DNA of 64,000 nucleotides from Thermoactinomyces vulgaris (GCF_003688725.1 NZ_REFP01000011.1:62001-126000); one strand, 5' to 3'. Counted from the first letter of the stretch, positions 1 to 8,999 are shown. Notes: generated from the sequence alone by a model not told the origin. A program made the numbers and translations.

Positions 1-494
1 CGGTTTCCCGGTTTGGACAGGCCGGGGGACGCCGGTTTTTAAATATAAGAATATACTGAATTTTAACGAGGGGTTTTTCACCGGAAAAATTGACGGTTTT
101 TAAAAAAAAGTTTTAATTTCGGACGGCAACAAGAGGGACTGTAGAAGAAGGCGTTTTTGACACATTTCGGAGACCATGGTATGCTTGAAACAAATTGTTG
201 TTTCTATACAGCGCCGTCAAGATCATTGTTTTTTTATATATATTTACAACAACTCTCAGGCTCTTTTTTGTTTATGGGATGTTGTTTCAAAGAAAAAGAA
301 TAGATTTTGATTTCGGTAAAGAGTATGATAGAAGACGGTGTTTCAACTAACGCTAAAAATGTTTACAACCAATCGAAAAGTGCTGGGAAAACAGCAAACA
401 CCATGAAAAACCGATAATTTAACGGGTTGCTGAGCAGCATGTCTTTTGTTGTCAAAAGCGTATTGTTCAAACAGCCTTTCAGGAGGTGGCTGGG
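1..494. other. AT-rich non-coding region and long leader upstream of the first rodZ
   Basis: I see no convincing gene in these 494 bases. The DNA is AT-rich with several T-runs and short imperfect inverted repeats, but no hairpin followed by a clear U-tract that would mark a terminator. A good sigma-A promoter lies inside it at 157-185, so the rodZ mRNA would have a leader of about 300 nt. No riboswitch class was recognised. The ribosome site of the first gene is at 481-486. Confidence 0.6.
157..185 (+). promoter_or_regulatory. Probable sigma-A promoter for the first rodZ
   Basis: TTGACA at 157-162 and TATGCT at 180-185 are separated by 17 bases. It is the best vegetative promoter match upstream of the gene and implies an untranslated leader of roughly 300 nt. 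Confidence 0.55.
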
Positions 495-1898
495 GTGTCT
501 GTCGAAATTGGCTCATATCTTCGACAAGCCCGAGAAGCGATTGGAATGTCCCTCGAAGAACTGCAAGAAAAAACAAGGATCCAAAAATCATTTTTAATTG
601 CGATCGAAAATGGTGAATTCGATAAATTGCCGAGCCCTTTTTATGTGCGGACATATCTGCGTTCTTATGCCAATTGTGTAAAAATCGAACCGCATCATAT
701 TTTGCGTCAATACCGAAAGATGGAACAAGCGGAGAGATTAACCGGGGTACATAAAGCGGTCAATCCGAATGATTTTAATCAAAATCAGCAGACGCAAAAG
801 TTACCGCCGCTTGAAAAATACCAGCAAACGGGCAAAATGCCTGCCGTCAATCCAAGTCCATCGACGCAAAACACAATGCGCATGAGAACGTTGCCGATGA
901 ATAACCAGACCAAGGGACGGATCGATGCCCAAACGGCGCTGACGGCTTCCAAGACCATGCCCAACCGGGTGAGCGATCAGGTGAAAGCGCGCCGGGACAT
1001 GGGTAATCAGCAAGCGGGCATTCTGAATAAGGATAAAGATCAGACGGCTCAGGGAAACGTTGGCGGAATCAATCCGAAAAAAGAATTGTATCCGACGGTT
1101 TCACGGAAAAACCAGCACGGACAAACCAGACCGAACCAAAGTTTGTTGCTTTCAAACACCGGGACGGTGCCGCGTGTGTCCGGGCCGTTGAACCGGGTTT
1201 CGGATCAGGCAACCCGAAATTCCGGACCGGTGCCCCGGGTTACGGGTGCGATGAAAAAGCTGGATTTAAACAATGTCCCAATTCCATCGGTTTTGCCGGA
1301 CGACTTGGAAAACGGATCTCAGAAAAAAGAAGGGGAGCGTCAACGGTTGAGTCGCGTTGAACGCTTAAGTCGCAGTGCGTCCAAAAGCCGGAAATCTTTC
1401 AAAATATCCGGTTTGAAGCTTAAAAGCCCCATTGCGATGGCGGTTGCCGGTTTAATCTTGTGTGTCCCCCTGGGATGGGCGATTTTGTCGTTTACAGGGG
1501 ATGATTCCCAACCGGATTCCAACCCGGCTTCACAAACCGCCAATGACCAAACGCTTGAGATTCCGCCTGAGAAAAAAGGAAAACTGCAATTGGCGCAGCA
1601 GGATGTGAATGTGGTGCACTATCGTCTCCAGGATACCGATCAAATCGTGGTGATGGTTCATGCTGCCGGTGGAAAATCGCGGGTTGAGCTCAGAACCGAT
1701 CTTCCTTCCGAGGGCGGAAGTGATCATTTGATTAAAGATGTGACGTTGCCCAAGGACGAAAAATGGAGCTACAAATATACATATGAAGGCAATCGGGACT
1801 TTTATGTCGGATTGAGCGCTCCGGAAGATGCGATTGTTTACGTCAACGGACAAGTCGTGAAATCGGCACGGTATATTCACGTCCGCAGAGTCGATTGA
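495..1898 (+). CDS. RodZ-family membrane HTH protein with a long low-complexity linker
   Basis: RodZ-family proteins link the MreB cytoskeleton to the membrane and cell-wall synthesis. An N-terminal helix-turn-helix (about residues 1-70) matches the RodZ/YmfM type. A basic, Gln/Asn/Pro-rich linker of about 230 residues follows, with an imperfect internal repeat (NRVSDQ twice; VPRVSG and VPRVTG). A single transmembrane helix sits at about 313-333, and the C-terminal extracytoplasmic domain (about 365-467) resembles DUF4115. GTG at 495 is chosen because AGGAGG at 481-486 is 8 bases upstream; an in-frame GTG at 486 would overlap that site. The product is 467 aa, far longer than usual because of the linker. 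A second RodZ-like gene follows directly, so which copy carries the MreB-linked role is unclear. Confidence 0.8.
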   Translation: MSVEIGSYLRQAREAIGMSLEELQEKTRIQKSFLIAIENGEFDKLPSPFYVRTYLRSYANCVKIEPHHILRQYRKMEQAERLTGVHKAVNPNDFNQNQQTQKLPPLEKYQQTGKMPAVNPSPSTQNTMRMRTLPMNNQTKGRIDAQTALTASKTMPNRVSDQVKARRDMGNQQAGILNKDKDQTAQGNVGGINPKKELYPTVSRKNQHGQTRPNQSLLLSNTGTVPRVSGPLNRVSDQATRNSGPVPRVTGAMKKLDLNNVPIPSVLPDDLENGSQKKEGERQRLSRVERLSRSASKSRKSFKISGLKLKSPIAMAVAGLILCVPLGWAILSFTGDDSQPDSNPASQTANDQTLEIPPEKKGKLQLAQQDVNVVHYRLQDTDQIVVMVHAAGGKSRVELRTDLPSEGGSDHLIKDVTLPKDEKWSYKYTYEGNRDFYVGLSAPEDAIVYVNGQVVKSARYIHVRRVD

Positions 1899-1911
1899 TT
1901 TTTTTTTTTGG

Positions 1912-1942
1912 AAGCAAGTGCTTGCCCGGCACTTGCTTTTTT
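1912..1942 (+). terminator. Rho-independent terminator after the first rodZ
   Basis: A 10-bp perfect stem (1912-1921 with 1929-1938) and a 7-base loop are followed by a T-run to 1942. The T-run overlaps the -35 of the next promoter. Confidence 0.85.
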
Positions 1943-1969
1943 GACGTTCATATTCTTCTGGGCTATACT
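1941..1969 (+). promoter_or_regulatory. Sigma-A promoter for the second rodZ
   Basis: TTGACG at 1941-1946 and TATACT at 1964-1969 have a 17-base spacer. With the terminator just upstream, the second rodZ is an independent transcription unit. Confidence 0.75.
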
Positions 1970-2016
1970 GTAAAAGTTAGAATTGAACAGAACAATCAAC
2001 GGGAGGGACACGGCAG

Positions 2017-2847
2017 ATGTCCAAGCCTTTTGAAGAATTAAAAAAGGCCAGGGAACAGAAGCAGCTGAGTTTGGAAGAAGCAGCGGAAAAAACCCGGATT
2101 GATGAAAAATATCTTGCAGCTTTGGAAAATGCTGAATTTTCCGGGCTTCCGGATCCTCTTTATGTGAGGGGTTTTATCCGCAGGTATTCGAAACTGTTGG
2201 GAATCGATGCAAAGCCGATGTTGGATGCATATAAAAAGTGGGAACAAGAAGAGCGTCCCGAAGAGTCCGGGCCGGTCACCACGCTTCCGTCCCGAAGCAG
2301 CCGGACACAAGAATCATCCGAACCGAAAAAGAAATGGATTGCCAAGTGGCCGAACGCTCTCTTGGTTTCTTCCATCGCCGTTTTATTGATCGCAGCCGGT
2401 GTGGTTACATGGCTGGTTCTGGATCAAGACTCATCCGACGCAGAAACGGTTCAGCTGGAGGAACCGCAAACGGAAACGGCGGATCCGGAGGCCAAACCGG
2501 AACCCAAAGAACGTCCGCAGGTGGAATTGATTCAACCGGCTGAAAAAGGAGAACAAGGCGATGTGTACGGTGTTTCAAAAGCCGAAAAAGTGACGGTGAA
2601 AGTGGTGGCGGACAAATCAACTGAAATCCAGATCCGTTCGGGGGGACCCACGGGGAAAGTGATTGCTTCCAAAGCATTGTCCCCGAACCAGGCGGAAGAA
2701 TTTTCCGACCCGGAGTGGATTTCTTTGCGGGTCGATCATCCCCATTATGTCAAACTCTATGTCAACGGGGTTTATATTGACACCTCTTCACAGCAGCAAG
2801 TTTCATTGTACCAATTCAAAAAGAAAGAAAGCACGGATGATGAATAA
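2017..2847 (+). CDS. rodZ: Second RodZ-family membrane HTH protein
   Basis: This 276-aa protein has the compact RodZ layout: N-terminal helix-turn-helix (about 1-70), a short charged linker, one transmembrane helix at about 111-136, and a C-terminal DUF4115-like domain predicted outside the membrane. Its length and its place immediately before pgsA match ymfM/rodZ of Bacillus, so this copy is the more likely orthologue. The ATG at 2017 follows a GGGAGGG site. It has its own promoter and terminator. Pairing with a second, longer RodZ-like protein upstream is unusual and suggests duplication and divergence. Confidence 0.82.
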   Translation: MSKPFEELKKAREQKQLSLEEAAEKTRIDEKYLAALENAEFSGLPDPLYVRGFIRRYSKLLGIDAKPMLDAYKKWEQEERPEESGPVTTLPSRSSRTQESSEPKKKWIAKWPNALLVSSIAVLLIAAGVVTWLVLDQDSSDAETVQLEEPQTETADPEAKPEPKERPQVELIQPAEKGEQGDVYGVSKAEKVTVKVVADKSTEIQIRSGGPTGKVIASKALSPNQAEEFSDPEWISLRVDHPHYVKLYVNGVYIDTSSQQQVSLYQFKKKESTDDE

Positions 2848-2856
2848 AAGCGGTTC

Positions 2857-2891
2857 AGCAGAGAGGATCCCTCTTCCTCTCTGCTTTTTTT
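2857..2891 (+). terminator. Strong terminator after rodZ
   Basis: An 11-bp perfect stem (2857-2867 with 2875-2885) and a 7-base loop are followed by a run of Ts to 2891. Confidence 0.9.
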
Positions 2892-2919
2892 GACACGCGT
2901 CAGATGCTTGGTTTATACT
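2890..2919 (+). promoter_or_regulatory. Sigma-A promoter upstream of pgsA
   Basis: TTGACA at 2890-2895 and TATACT at 2914-2919 have an 18-base spacer (17 if TTATAC at 2913 is used). The pgsA start lies over 300 bases downstream, giving a long leader. Confidence 0.6.
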
Positions 2920-3228
2920 TACGAAAGAATTAAACGAGGAAGGTATGGGTTTAATATTAAAGGATGGATGCGTTTATACTAGAAAAATAAAGTTGATTGA
3001 CAAAAAAACGAAAAACGGCTTTACAAGATGGTGCCAACCAGGGCATCTTCAAAAGCGACGGCATTTCCTTCTTGGAAAATGCGAAACGCCGGAAATGAAT
3101 GGTGCGGTGTTTCCGCTGCTCCCGTGCGTGCGGGGCTTTGAAAATCCTCTTCCTAAATTCATGATGATTGTGTGAATGCGGATGAAATTTTTACATCAAA
3201 ATGGTTATTGCCAGGGAGGTTGGATAGG
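2920..3228 (+). other. Long pgsA leader with no recognised element
   Basis: About 310 bases lie between the promoter and the pgsA start. A 76-codon reading frame from about 2945 has only 1 base between AGGAAGG and its ATG and a composition unlike a protein, so I do not call it a gene. I found no terminator hairpin or known riboswitch signature. The stretch is long enough to hold an untranslated regulatory structure. Confidence 0.4.
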
Positions 3229-3813
3229 ATGAACCTGGCCAACAAGATTACATTGGCTCGTATTTTTTTAGTCCCCATTGTGATGATCTTTTTGTTGTTT
3301 CGCTTTGACATCGGAGAAATCCATGTGGGAGCGGCGAAGTTGACCGCGGGCGAATTGATCGCCACGTTTATTTTTATTTTGGCTGCCGTCACGGACGGGG
3401 TGGACGGATACATAGCAAGACGGAAAAAAATGGTGACCAATTTGGGGAAATTTCTTGATCCGTTGGCTGATAAACTGTTGGTGACAACAGCCTTGATCTC
3501 ATTGGTGGAGTTGCAACGACTGGAGGCGTGGATGGCCATTGTGATCATCAGCCGGGAATTTGCCGTGACCGGCCTCCGGATGATTGCGGTCACCGAAGGC
3601 CATGTGATTGCAGCCAGTCCATTGGGAAAACTGAAGACCATCATACAAATTGTGGCGATTGTTTCATTGATGCTCAACAATGTTCCGTTCTCAACCATTT
3701 CATTTCCGTTTTCCATGATCGCCACCTGGCTGGCCGTGATCATCACGGTCATTTCCGGAGTGGATTACTTTTACAAAAACCGCAAGATCGTTTCATTGAC
3801 CAATACACAGTAG
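3229..3813 (+). CDS. pgsA: CDP-diacylglycerol-glycerol-3-phosphate 3-phosphatidyltransferase
   Basis: The enzyme makes phosphatidylglycerophosphate from CDP-diacylglycerol and glycerol-3-phosphate, the committed step to phosphatidylglycerol and cardiolipin, in the membrane. The CDP-alcohol phosphotransferase signature is complete at about residues 56-81: D56, D59, G60, A63, R64, D77 and D81. Several hydrophobic helices surround it. ATG at 3229 is preferred because AGGGAGG lies about 10 bases upstream and the N-terminus MNLANKIT matches the family; an upstream in-frame start at 3172 would add 19 unrelated residues. At 194 aa it is of normal length. It precedes cinA with a 39-base gap, as in Bacillus. 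Confidence 0.95.
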   Translation: MNLANKITLARIFLVPIVMIFLLFRFDIGEIHVGAAKLTAGELIATFIFILAAVTDGVDGYIARRKKMVTNLGKFLDPLADKLLVTTALISLVELQRLEAWMAIVIISREFAVTGLRMIAVTEGHVIAASPLGKLKTIIQIVAIVSLMLNNVPFSTISFPFSMIATWLAVIITVISGVDYFYKNRKIVSLTNTQ

Positions 3814-3852
3814 TGTCGTCCGGGATTTGGCTAAAGAGAAAGGAAAGATAAA

Positions 3853-5109
3853 ATGCAATCAGAAATCATTACGGTTGGTTCTGAGTTGTTGGCGGGAGAA
3901 ACGGTGGATTTGCATTCTTCTTATTTGTCCCGGGAACTCCATTCATTGGGGATTGATGTTCAATTTCACACATCGGTCGGGGATGATGCACAAAAGCTGC
4001 ATGACGTGATTTCACTCGCACGCACGCGATCGCAGTTGATTTTCCTCTGTGGCGGGCTGGGGCCCACCATGGATGACTTGACCAAAGAAACCGTTTCGGA
4101 AGTGACGGGGGTTCCGTTGGTTGAGGATCCGGAGGTGAAACGCCGTCTGGAGAAGTATTTTGAAGGACGGATGAAGGTGGTCCCCGCAAATAATTACAAG
4201 CAGACTTATGTTTTTTCCGGCGGTGTTGTTTTCCAAAACCATCATGGAACGGCTCCCGGTTTGGCTCTGCAGGTCGACGGGATCACTTATGTTCTGTTGC
4301 CGGGTCCTCCGGGGGAATTGGTGCCGATGTTTGAAGAGCAGGTGCGTCCTTTCCTCATGCGCGAAGTGATTCAGGAGGGGCAGGTGATTCTTGCGGAATC
4401 CCTTTCTTTTTTTGGATTGGGCGAATCGCTTTTGGAGGAGAAGATTGCCGATTTGATCCGGCAACAGGACAATCCCGTTTTGGCCACCTATGCCAAAGAA
4501 TCGGGGGTTGTTTTGAGAATCACGGCTTGGGCGCCGGGCGAAGCGGAGGCACGTCAGCTGATTGACCGGCAAAAAGCGAAAGTTTTAACCCGGATCGGGG
4601 AATATTGTTACAGCGAACAGGGTGAGACGCTGGAAGAAGTGGTGGTGGCCGGGTTGATTCGCCATCAGAAAACAGTGGCGGTGGCGGAAAGTTGCACCGG
4701 CGGAAAACTGGCTCATCTTTTGACTTCCGTGTCGGGAAGCAGCCGGGCGTTTAAAGGCGGATGGGTGACCTATACCAATGAAGTCAAAGAAAAAATCGCC
4801 TCGGTGCCGGCGGAATGTTTGAATCAATATGGTGCAATCAGTGCACAAACGGCAGAAATCATGGCCCAAAACACGTTGGAGCGTTTTGATTCGGATTTCG
4901 CACTCGGGGTCACAGGGGTCGCCGGGCCGGATCCGGCGGAAGCAAAACCGGTGGGAACGGTATTTATCGGATTGGCCGAAAAAGGACAGCCGGTGCGGGT
5001 TTATCAGTTCGCTTTGAAAGGATCGCGCAGGCGTATACAACTGTTGGCGGCGAATTATGCCTTATTTGTTCTTGAGCAATGTTTAAAGAAAGGTGAAACA
5101 ACAAGATGA
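3853..5109 (+). CDS. cinA: CinA-family protein (putative competence/damage-inducible, NMN amidohydrolase type)
   Basis: The N-terminal half is the molybdopterin-binding-like (COG1058) domain, with a GGLGPTMDD loop at 67-75 and LPGPPGE at about 149-155. The C-terminal CinA domain begins near 255 and carries AESCTGG at about 278-284, the segment linked to nicotinamide-mononucleotide deamidase activity in the family. The length, 418 aa, is normal for the two-domain form. The ATG follows AAAGGAAAG. The stop overlaps the start of the helicase gene (ATGA), so the two are translationally coupled. CinA usually sits next to recA; here a helicase gene and a reverse-strand gene lie between. Its competence role is by family association only. 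Confidence 0.93.
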   Translation: MQSEIITVGSELLAGETVDLHSSYLSRELHSLGIDVQFHTSVGDDAQKLHDVISLARTRSQLIFLCGGLGPTMDDLTKETVSEVTGVPLVEDPEVKRRLEKYFEGRMKVVPANNYKQTYVFSGGVVFQNHHGTAPGLALQVDGITYVLLPGPPGELVPMFEEQVRPFLMREVIQEGQVILAESLSFFGLGESLLEEKIADLIRQQDNPVLATYAKESGVVLRITAWAPGEAEARQLIDRQKAKVLTRIGEYCYSEQGETLEEVVVAGLIRHQKTVAVAESCTGGKLAHLLTSVSGSSRAFKGGWVTYTNEVKEKIASVPAECLNQYGAISAQTAEIMAQNTLERFDSDFALGVTGVAGPDPAEAKPVGTVFIGLAEKGQPVRVYQFALKGSRRRIQLLAANYALFVLEQCLKKGETTR

Positions 5110-6689
5110 ATCGTTTTGATCAGTTTCAATTAAGCAATGAAATATTAAACGGAATACACGATATCGGATTTGAAGAACCTTCTCCGATACAAGCGGAGTG
5201 TATTCCGGCCGTGCTCCGGGGGGAAGATGTGATCGGGCAGGCGCAGACCGGAACCGGAAAAACCGCGGCGTTCGGCATTCCCATTTTGGAGCGGGTGAAT
5301 CCGAAACAGCCGCATGTCCAAAGCATCATTTTGGCCCCGACCCGTGAGTTGGCGATTCAAGTGTCGGAAGAATTGCGGAAAATCGGGCGCAAAAAACGGG
5401 TGAAAACATTGCCGGTGTATGGCGGGCAATCGATCGGGCGCCAAATCAAGGCGCTGCAACAAGGGGTTCATGTGGTGATCGGGACTCCCGGCCGGCTGTT
5501 GGACCATTTGAGACGCGGCACGATCGATCCTTCCCATGTTGAAACCGTGGTGTTGGATGAAGCGGATGAAATGCTGGACATGGGATTTATTGATGACATT
5601 GAGCAAGTGTTCCGCTTCATGCCGAAACATCATCAATTGTTGCTTTTTTCGGCCACCATGCCTTCGGCCATTCGCCAATTGGCGAAAAAGTACATGCGCA
5701 AGCCGAAGTATATCACCGTCAACCGGGGCGAAGTGACGGTGCCGGTGATCCGCCAGATTTATTATCGCGTGTTGGACAGTTACAAGGTGGATGCCCTGTG
5801 CCGGATTCTTGACAGTGAAGAAGTGGATTTGGCGATTATTTTTTGCCGTACGAAAAAAGGCGTGGATGAATTGACGGATTCCTTGCAGGGACGAGGCTAT
5901 CTGGCCGGCGGACTGCACGGGGATCTGGCCCAGCAACAGCGGGATCGCGTGATGCAATCCTTCCGCAGCGGGGAAATTGAACTTTTGGTGGCAACCGATG
6001 TGGCCGCCCGCGGCATTGATGTGGGGAGTGTTTCCCATGTGATCAATTACGACATCCCTCAAGACGTGGAAAGTTACGTGCACCGGATTGGAAGAACGGG
6101 CAGAGCCGGACGCAAAGGGGTGGCTCTCACGCTGGTCACCCCCAGGGAAATGAAACAGCTTCGCACGATTGAACAGGAAACGGGCACCAAATTGAAGGCC
6201 CGGGAACTGCCCACGTTGGAGGAGGTCGCGGCGAAGCAGCAAGAAAGCTGGATAGCGCAGATTGAAAATACCATCCGTTCCGATGTGGACATGACATTGT
6301 TTGAGGAAATGACCGGGGAATTGTCGAAGAAATTTTCCATGGAAAAAGTGGTGGCGGCTTCGTTGTATCTCGCTTTTTCCGACCGGTTTGTCAAGAGCAT
6401 TGACAACACTTACCATTTCGGGGAAACGGGGGCATCGCCAGGAATGGTCCGCTTTTTTATCAATGTGGGGCGAAATGCCAACCTGCATCCGCAGGAGTTG
6501 GCCAAAGCGATTTCGGAGAATGCGGGGATCAGCTTGAGGCAAGTGGGGAAAATCAACATCTACGACCGCTTTTCTTTTGTGGAGGTTCCAGAGGATGTTG
6601 CGCCTTTTGTTTATGAGGCGTTCCGGCAATCCAAAATCAACGGTTCCCGGGTCAATATGGAGCCGGCCCGTCCCCGCAACCGTTCATAA
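5106..6689 (+). CDS. DEAD-box ATP-dependent RNA helicase (DeaD/DbpA/CshA type)
   Basis: This is an RNA helicase for RNA remodelling, ribosome assembly or mRNA decay. The Q motif, AQTGTGKT (46-53), PTRELA, GTPGR, DEAD (151-154), SAT and HRIGRTGRAGR motifs are all present in order. The C-terminal part (about 430-515) resembles the DbpA/DeaD RNA-binding domain (start near VRFFINVGR) and not the RGG tail of CshA. The length is 527 aa. The start overlaps cinA by 4 bases, and a strong terminator follows. Its place between cinA and recA is not the Bacillus subtilis arrangement. Which paralogue it corresponds to cannot be settled by eye, so no symbol is given. Confidence 0.92.
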   Translation: MNRFDQFQLSNEILNGIHDIGFEEPSPIQAECIPAVLRGEDVIGQAQTGTGKTAAFGIPILERVNPKQPHVQSIILAPTRELAIQVSEELRKIGRKKRVKTLPVYGGQSIGRQIKALQQGVHVVIGTPGRLLDHLRRGTIDPSHVETVVLDEADEMLDMGFIDDIEQVFRFMPKHHQLLLFSATMPSAIRQLAKKYMRKPKYITVNRGEVTVPVIRQIYYRVLDSYKVDALCRILDSEEVDLAIIFCRTKKGVDELTDSLQGRGYLAGGLHGDLAQQQRDRVMQSFRSGEIELLVATDVAARGIDVGSVSHVINYDIPQDVESYVHRIGRTGRAGRKGVALTLVTPREMKQLRTIEQETGTKLKARELPTLEEVAAKQQESWIAQIENTIRSDVDMTLFEEMTGELSKKFSMEKVVAASLYLAFSDRFVKSIDNTYHFGETGASPGMVRFFINVGRNANLHPQELAKAISENAGISLRQVGKINIYDRFSFVEVPEDVAPFVYEAFRQSKINGSRVNMEPARPRNRS

Positions 6690-6703
6690 AGGGCAAAAAA
6701 CCC

Positions 6704-6752
6704 AAAAGAGCTCTTACTTTGTGGATCAACCACAAAGTAAGAGCTCTTTTTT
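6704..6752. terminator. Bidirectional terminator between convergent genes
   Basis: A 21-bp perfect inverted repeat (6704-6724 with 6730-6750) and a 5-base loop are flanked by an A-run on the left and a T-run on the right. It serves the helicase on the plus strand and probably the DUF59 gene on the minus strand. Confidence 0.9.
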
Positions 6753-7066
6753 CAGTCGGGAATGCCCAAAGCGATTTTGGCATATCGGGACATCCGGCTT
6801 TTGTCCCACGGGGGGTTCCAAACGATTTCCACGTCCACTTTATTGACGCCTTCCACATTTTTCAACGCTTGTTCCACTTCCTGCTGGATGATGCCGGCCA
6901 AAGGGCAACCCATGGCTGTCAACGTCATGGTGACCTTGACATTTCCTTCATCATCGATATCTATGTCATAGACCAGCCCCAGATTGACAATGTCAATATT
7001 TAACTCCGGGTCATTGACTTGTTCCAGTTGTTCCATGATTTGTTCTTTCATCTGTTCCTTTTGCAA
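6752..7066 (-). CDS. DUF59/MIP18-family iron-sulfur cluster assembly factor
   Basis: This 104-aa single-domain protein of the DUF59 (SufT/PaaD/MIP18) family is thought to help insert Fe-S clusters into target proteins. Hallmarks are the N-terminal DPELNIDIVNLGL segment, the central MTLTAMGCPL with its conserved Cys, and WNPPWD near the C-terminus. The TTG start at 7066 is preferred because AGGAGTGAGG lies just upstream; an ATG five codons later is possible. It converges on the helicase and is divergent from recA. A second DUF59 protein at 58866-59165 lies in the nitrogen-oxide island and shares the same motifs. Confidence 0.88.
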   Translation of the reverse strand: MQKEQMKEQIMEQLEQVNDPELNIDIVNLGLVYDIDIDDEGNVKVTMTLTAMGCPLAGIIQQEVEQALKNVEGVNKVDVEIVWNPPWDKSRMSRYAKIALGIPD

Positions 7067-7147
7067 TGCGCCTCACTCCTTTTTTGCTTCTACCTATAAC
7101 GTAACACACTTTTTTTTGCATTACACGAGGATTTCCAAAAAAAGAGT

Positions 7148-7161
7148 CGAATAAATGTTCG
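7148..7161 (+). promoter_or_regulatory. LexA (DinR) SOS box upstream of recA
   Basis: CGAATAAATGTTCG at 7148-7161 matches the Bacillus SOS box (GAAC-N4-GTTC core) with one mismatch. It lies directly upstream of the recA -35. It would place recA and the coupled downstream genes under DNA-damage control. Confidence 0.8.
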
Positions 7162-7170
7162 TAAATGATC

Positions 7171-7199
7171 TTGGCAGATGAAGAAAAACACGATATGAT
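7171..7199 (+). promoter_or_regulatory. recA promoter
   Basis: TTGGCA at 7171-7176 and TATGAT at 7194-7199 have a 17-base spacer, 10 bases downstream of the SOS box. Confidence 0.75.
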
Positions 7200-7239
7200 G
7201 TTCATATGATTTAATGGGGAAAAAGAGGAGGAACGATAC

Positions 7240-8307
7240 ATGTCCGATCGACGACAAGCGTTGGAAATGGCATTGAGACAGATAGAAAAGCAGTTTGGCA
7301 AAGGCTCGATCATGAAAATGGGAGACCAGGCCACCCGCCAGGTGGAGACCATTTCAAGCGGCGCGCTGGCCCTTGACATTGCTTTGGGAGTGGGCGGATA
7401 TCCCCGCGGAAGGATCATTGAAATTTACGGGCCGGAATCTTCCGGGAAAACCACGGTGGCTTTGCACGCCATTGCAGAGGTGCAAAAAAAAGGCGGACAA
7501 GCCGCGTTTATTGATGCAGAGCATGCACTTGACCCCGTATATGCCGAAAAACTGGGAGTGAACATTTCGGAGTTGTTGTTGTCACAGCCGGATACCGGGG
7601 AGCAAGCGTTGGAAATTGCCGAAGCCCTCGTTCGCAGCGGTGCCGTCGATATCATTGTGGTTGACTCGGTGGCGGCACTGGTGCCCAAAGCGGAAATTGA
7701 AGGGGAAATGGGAGACTCTCACGTCGGGTTGCAAGCCCGGTTGATGTCTCAGGCACTGCGCAAGCTTTCCGGAGCGATCAATAAATCCAAAACCATTGCC
7801 ATCTTTATTAACCAAATCCGTGAAAAAGTGGGCGTCATGTTTGGAAACCCGGAAACGACACCGGGCGGACGCGCACTGAAATTCTACTCCAGTGTACGCC
7901 TGGAAGTCCGCCGCGCTGAAACCATCAAGCAAGGAAGCGACATGGTCGGAAACCGCACGAGAATCAAAGTGGTGAAAAACAAAGTGGCACCTCCTTTTAA
8001 ACAGGCGGATGTCGACATCATGTTCGGAGAGGGCATCTCCAAAGAAGGAAGTGTCTTGGACATCGCTTCGGAACTGGACATTGTCAATAAGAGCGGGGCA
8101 TGGTATTCCTTCGAAGGAGACCGCTTGGGGCAAGGACGCGAAAATGCCAAACAATTTTTGAAAGAGCATGCGGATGTCTGCCTCAATATCGAAAACCGGA
8201 TCCGGTCCCATTACAACTTGCCCGTCATTCAGGCAAGTGAACCGGAAGAGGCAAAAGACACAAAAAAGAAGAAAAGTAAAGCGGACAAAACGGAAGAACT
8301 TGCTTGA
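7240..8307 (+). CDS. recA: Recombinase RecA
   Basis: RecA forms ATP-dependent filaments on single-stranded DNA, catalyses strand exchange and stimulates LexA self-cleavage. Walker A GPESSGKT is at residues 64-71. The Walker B region ([12 protein letters not shown]) and the DNA-binding loops are intact, and there is no intein or intron. The 355-aa length is normal, with a Lys/Glu-rich tail. The start follows a strong AGAGGAGG site. The stop overlaps the recX start by four bases. The SOS box, promoter and absence of a terminator up to 12353 suggest one damage-inducible operon of six genes. Confidence 0.98.
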   Translation: MSDRRQALEMALRQIEKQFGKGSIMKMGDQATRQVETISSGALALDIALGVGGYPRGRIIEIYGPESSGKTTVALHAIAEVQKKGGQAAFIDAEHALDPVYAEKLGVNISELLLSQPDTGEQALEIAEALVRSGAVDIIVVDSVAALVPKAEIEGEMGDSHVGLQARLMSQALRKLSGAINKSKTIAIFINQIREKVGVMFGNPETTPGGRALKFYSSVRLEVRRAETIKQGSDMVGNRTRIKVVKNKVAPPFKQADVDIMFGEGISKEGSVLDIASELDIVNKSGAWYSFEGDRLGQGRENAKQFLKEHADVCLNIENRIRSHYNLPVIQASEPEEAKDTKKKKSKADKTEELA

Positions 8308-8999
8308 AAACCGGTTCTGAAGAATGGATGAGGCAAGTGGGAGAGAGAAAAAAAATCACCCGGATTGAAAAGCCGTATCTTAACAAGCCGCGATATCATA
8401 TCTATGTGGATGGAGAGTTTCTCCTCTCCATCCATGAAGATATTTTGGTGAAGTACCGGCTTCACAAAGGCATGGAGCTGGATGAAAGCGAAATTCATGA
8501 GTGGCTTGAGGCGGAAGAATACAACAAGGTGAAGCAAAAGGCTTTGCATTATTTATCTTACAAGCCCCGTACAACGCATGAAGTCAAAATGTATTTGGGC
8601 CGCAAAGGTTTTGAACGCGAAACCGTCGAACAAGTCATTTTGGAGTTGGAAAAAAGCGGATTTTTAAATGACTTGGAATTTGCCAAAGCCTGGGTGAATG
8701 AGCGGCAACATCATAAAGGATACGGAAAAAGGCGTTTGAAACAGGAGCTGTTGAACAAAGGAATGGACCCGGCGGTCGTTGATGAGGCATTGATTCATAT
8801 CGGGGAGGAAGATGAGCGCCAGTTGGCAATATCCATTGCTGAAAGGCGCTATTTGCGTTTATGCCACGAGTCTTGGCCCCGGATCGAACGCCGCCTGGGC
8901 AATTACCTCGTCAGGCAGGGATTTTCCATGGGCGTGGTGTATGAGGTGTTGAATCTTTTCCGGGCCCGTCACGAAGAAGAGAAGGGGAATGGTCCATGA
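8304..8999 (+). CDS. recX: RecX-family regulator of RecA
   Basis: RecX modulates RecA filaments. The protein (up to 231 aa) has the three-helix repeats typical of RecX, seen for example around residues 75-200 ([40 protein letters not shown]). The first possible start is TTG at 8304, overlapping the recA stop by four bases. An ATG at 8328 is an alternative, and no strong ribosome site decides between them. The stop overlaps the next gene (ATGA at 8996). RecX right after RecA is common in bacteria but is not the Bacillus subtilis arrangement. Confidence 0.88.
   Translation: MKTGSEEWMRQVGERKKITRIEKPYLNKPRYHIYVDGEFLLSIHEDILVKYRLHKGMELDESEIHEWLEAEEYNKVKQKALHYLSYKPRTTHEVKMYLGRKGFERETVEQVILELEKSGFLNDLEFAKAWVNERQHHKGYGKRRLKQELLNKGMDPAVVDEALIHIGEEDERQLAISIAERRYLRLCHESWPRIERRLGNYLVRQGFSMGVVYEVLNLFRARHEEEKGNGP

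Noticed and set aside
2945-3175. 76-codon reading frame before pgsA
   Set aside because: Only 1 base separates the apparent ribosome site from its ATG, and its composition and position suggest leader RNA rather than a protein.
5145-6629. 494-codon frame antisense to the DEAD-box helicase
   Set aside because: It is the mirror of a well-supported gene, rich in His, Arg and Phe, and has no ribosome site or family motif.
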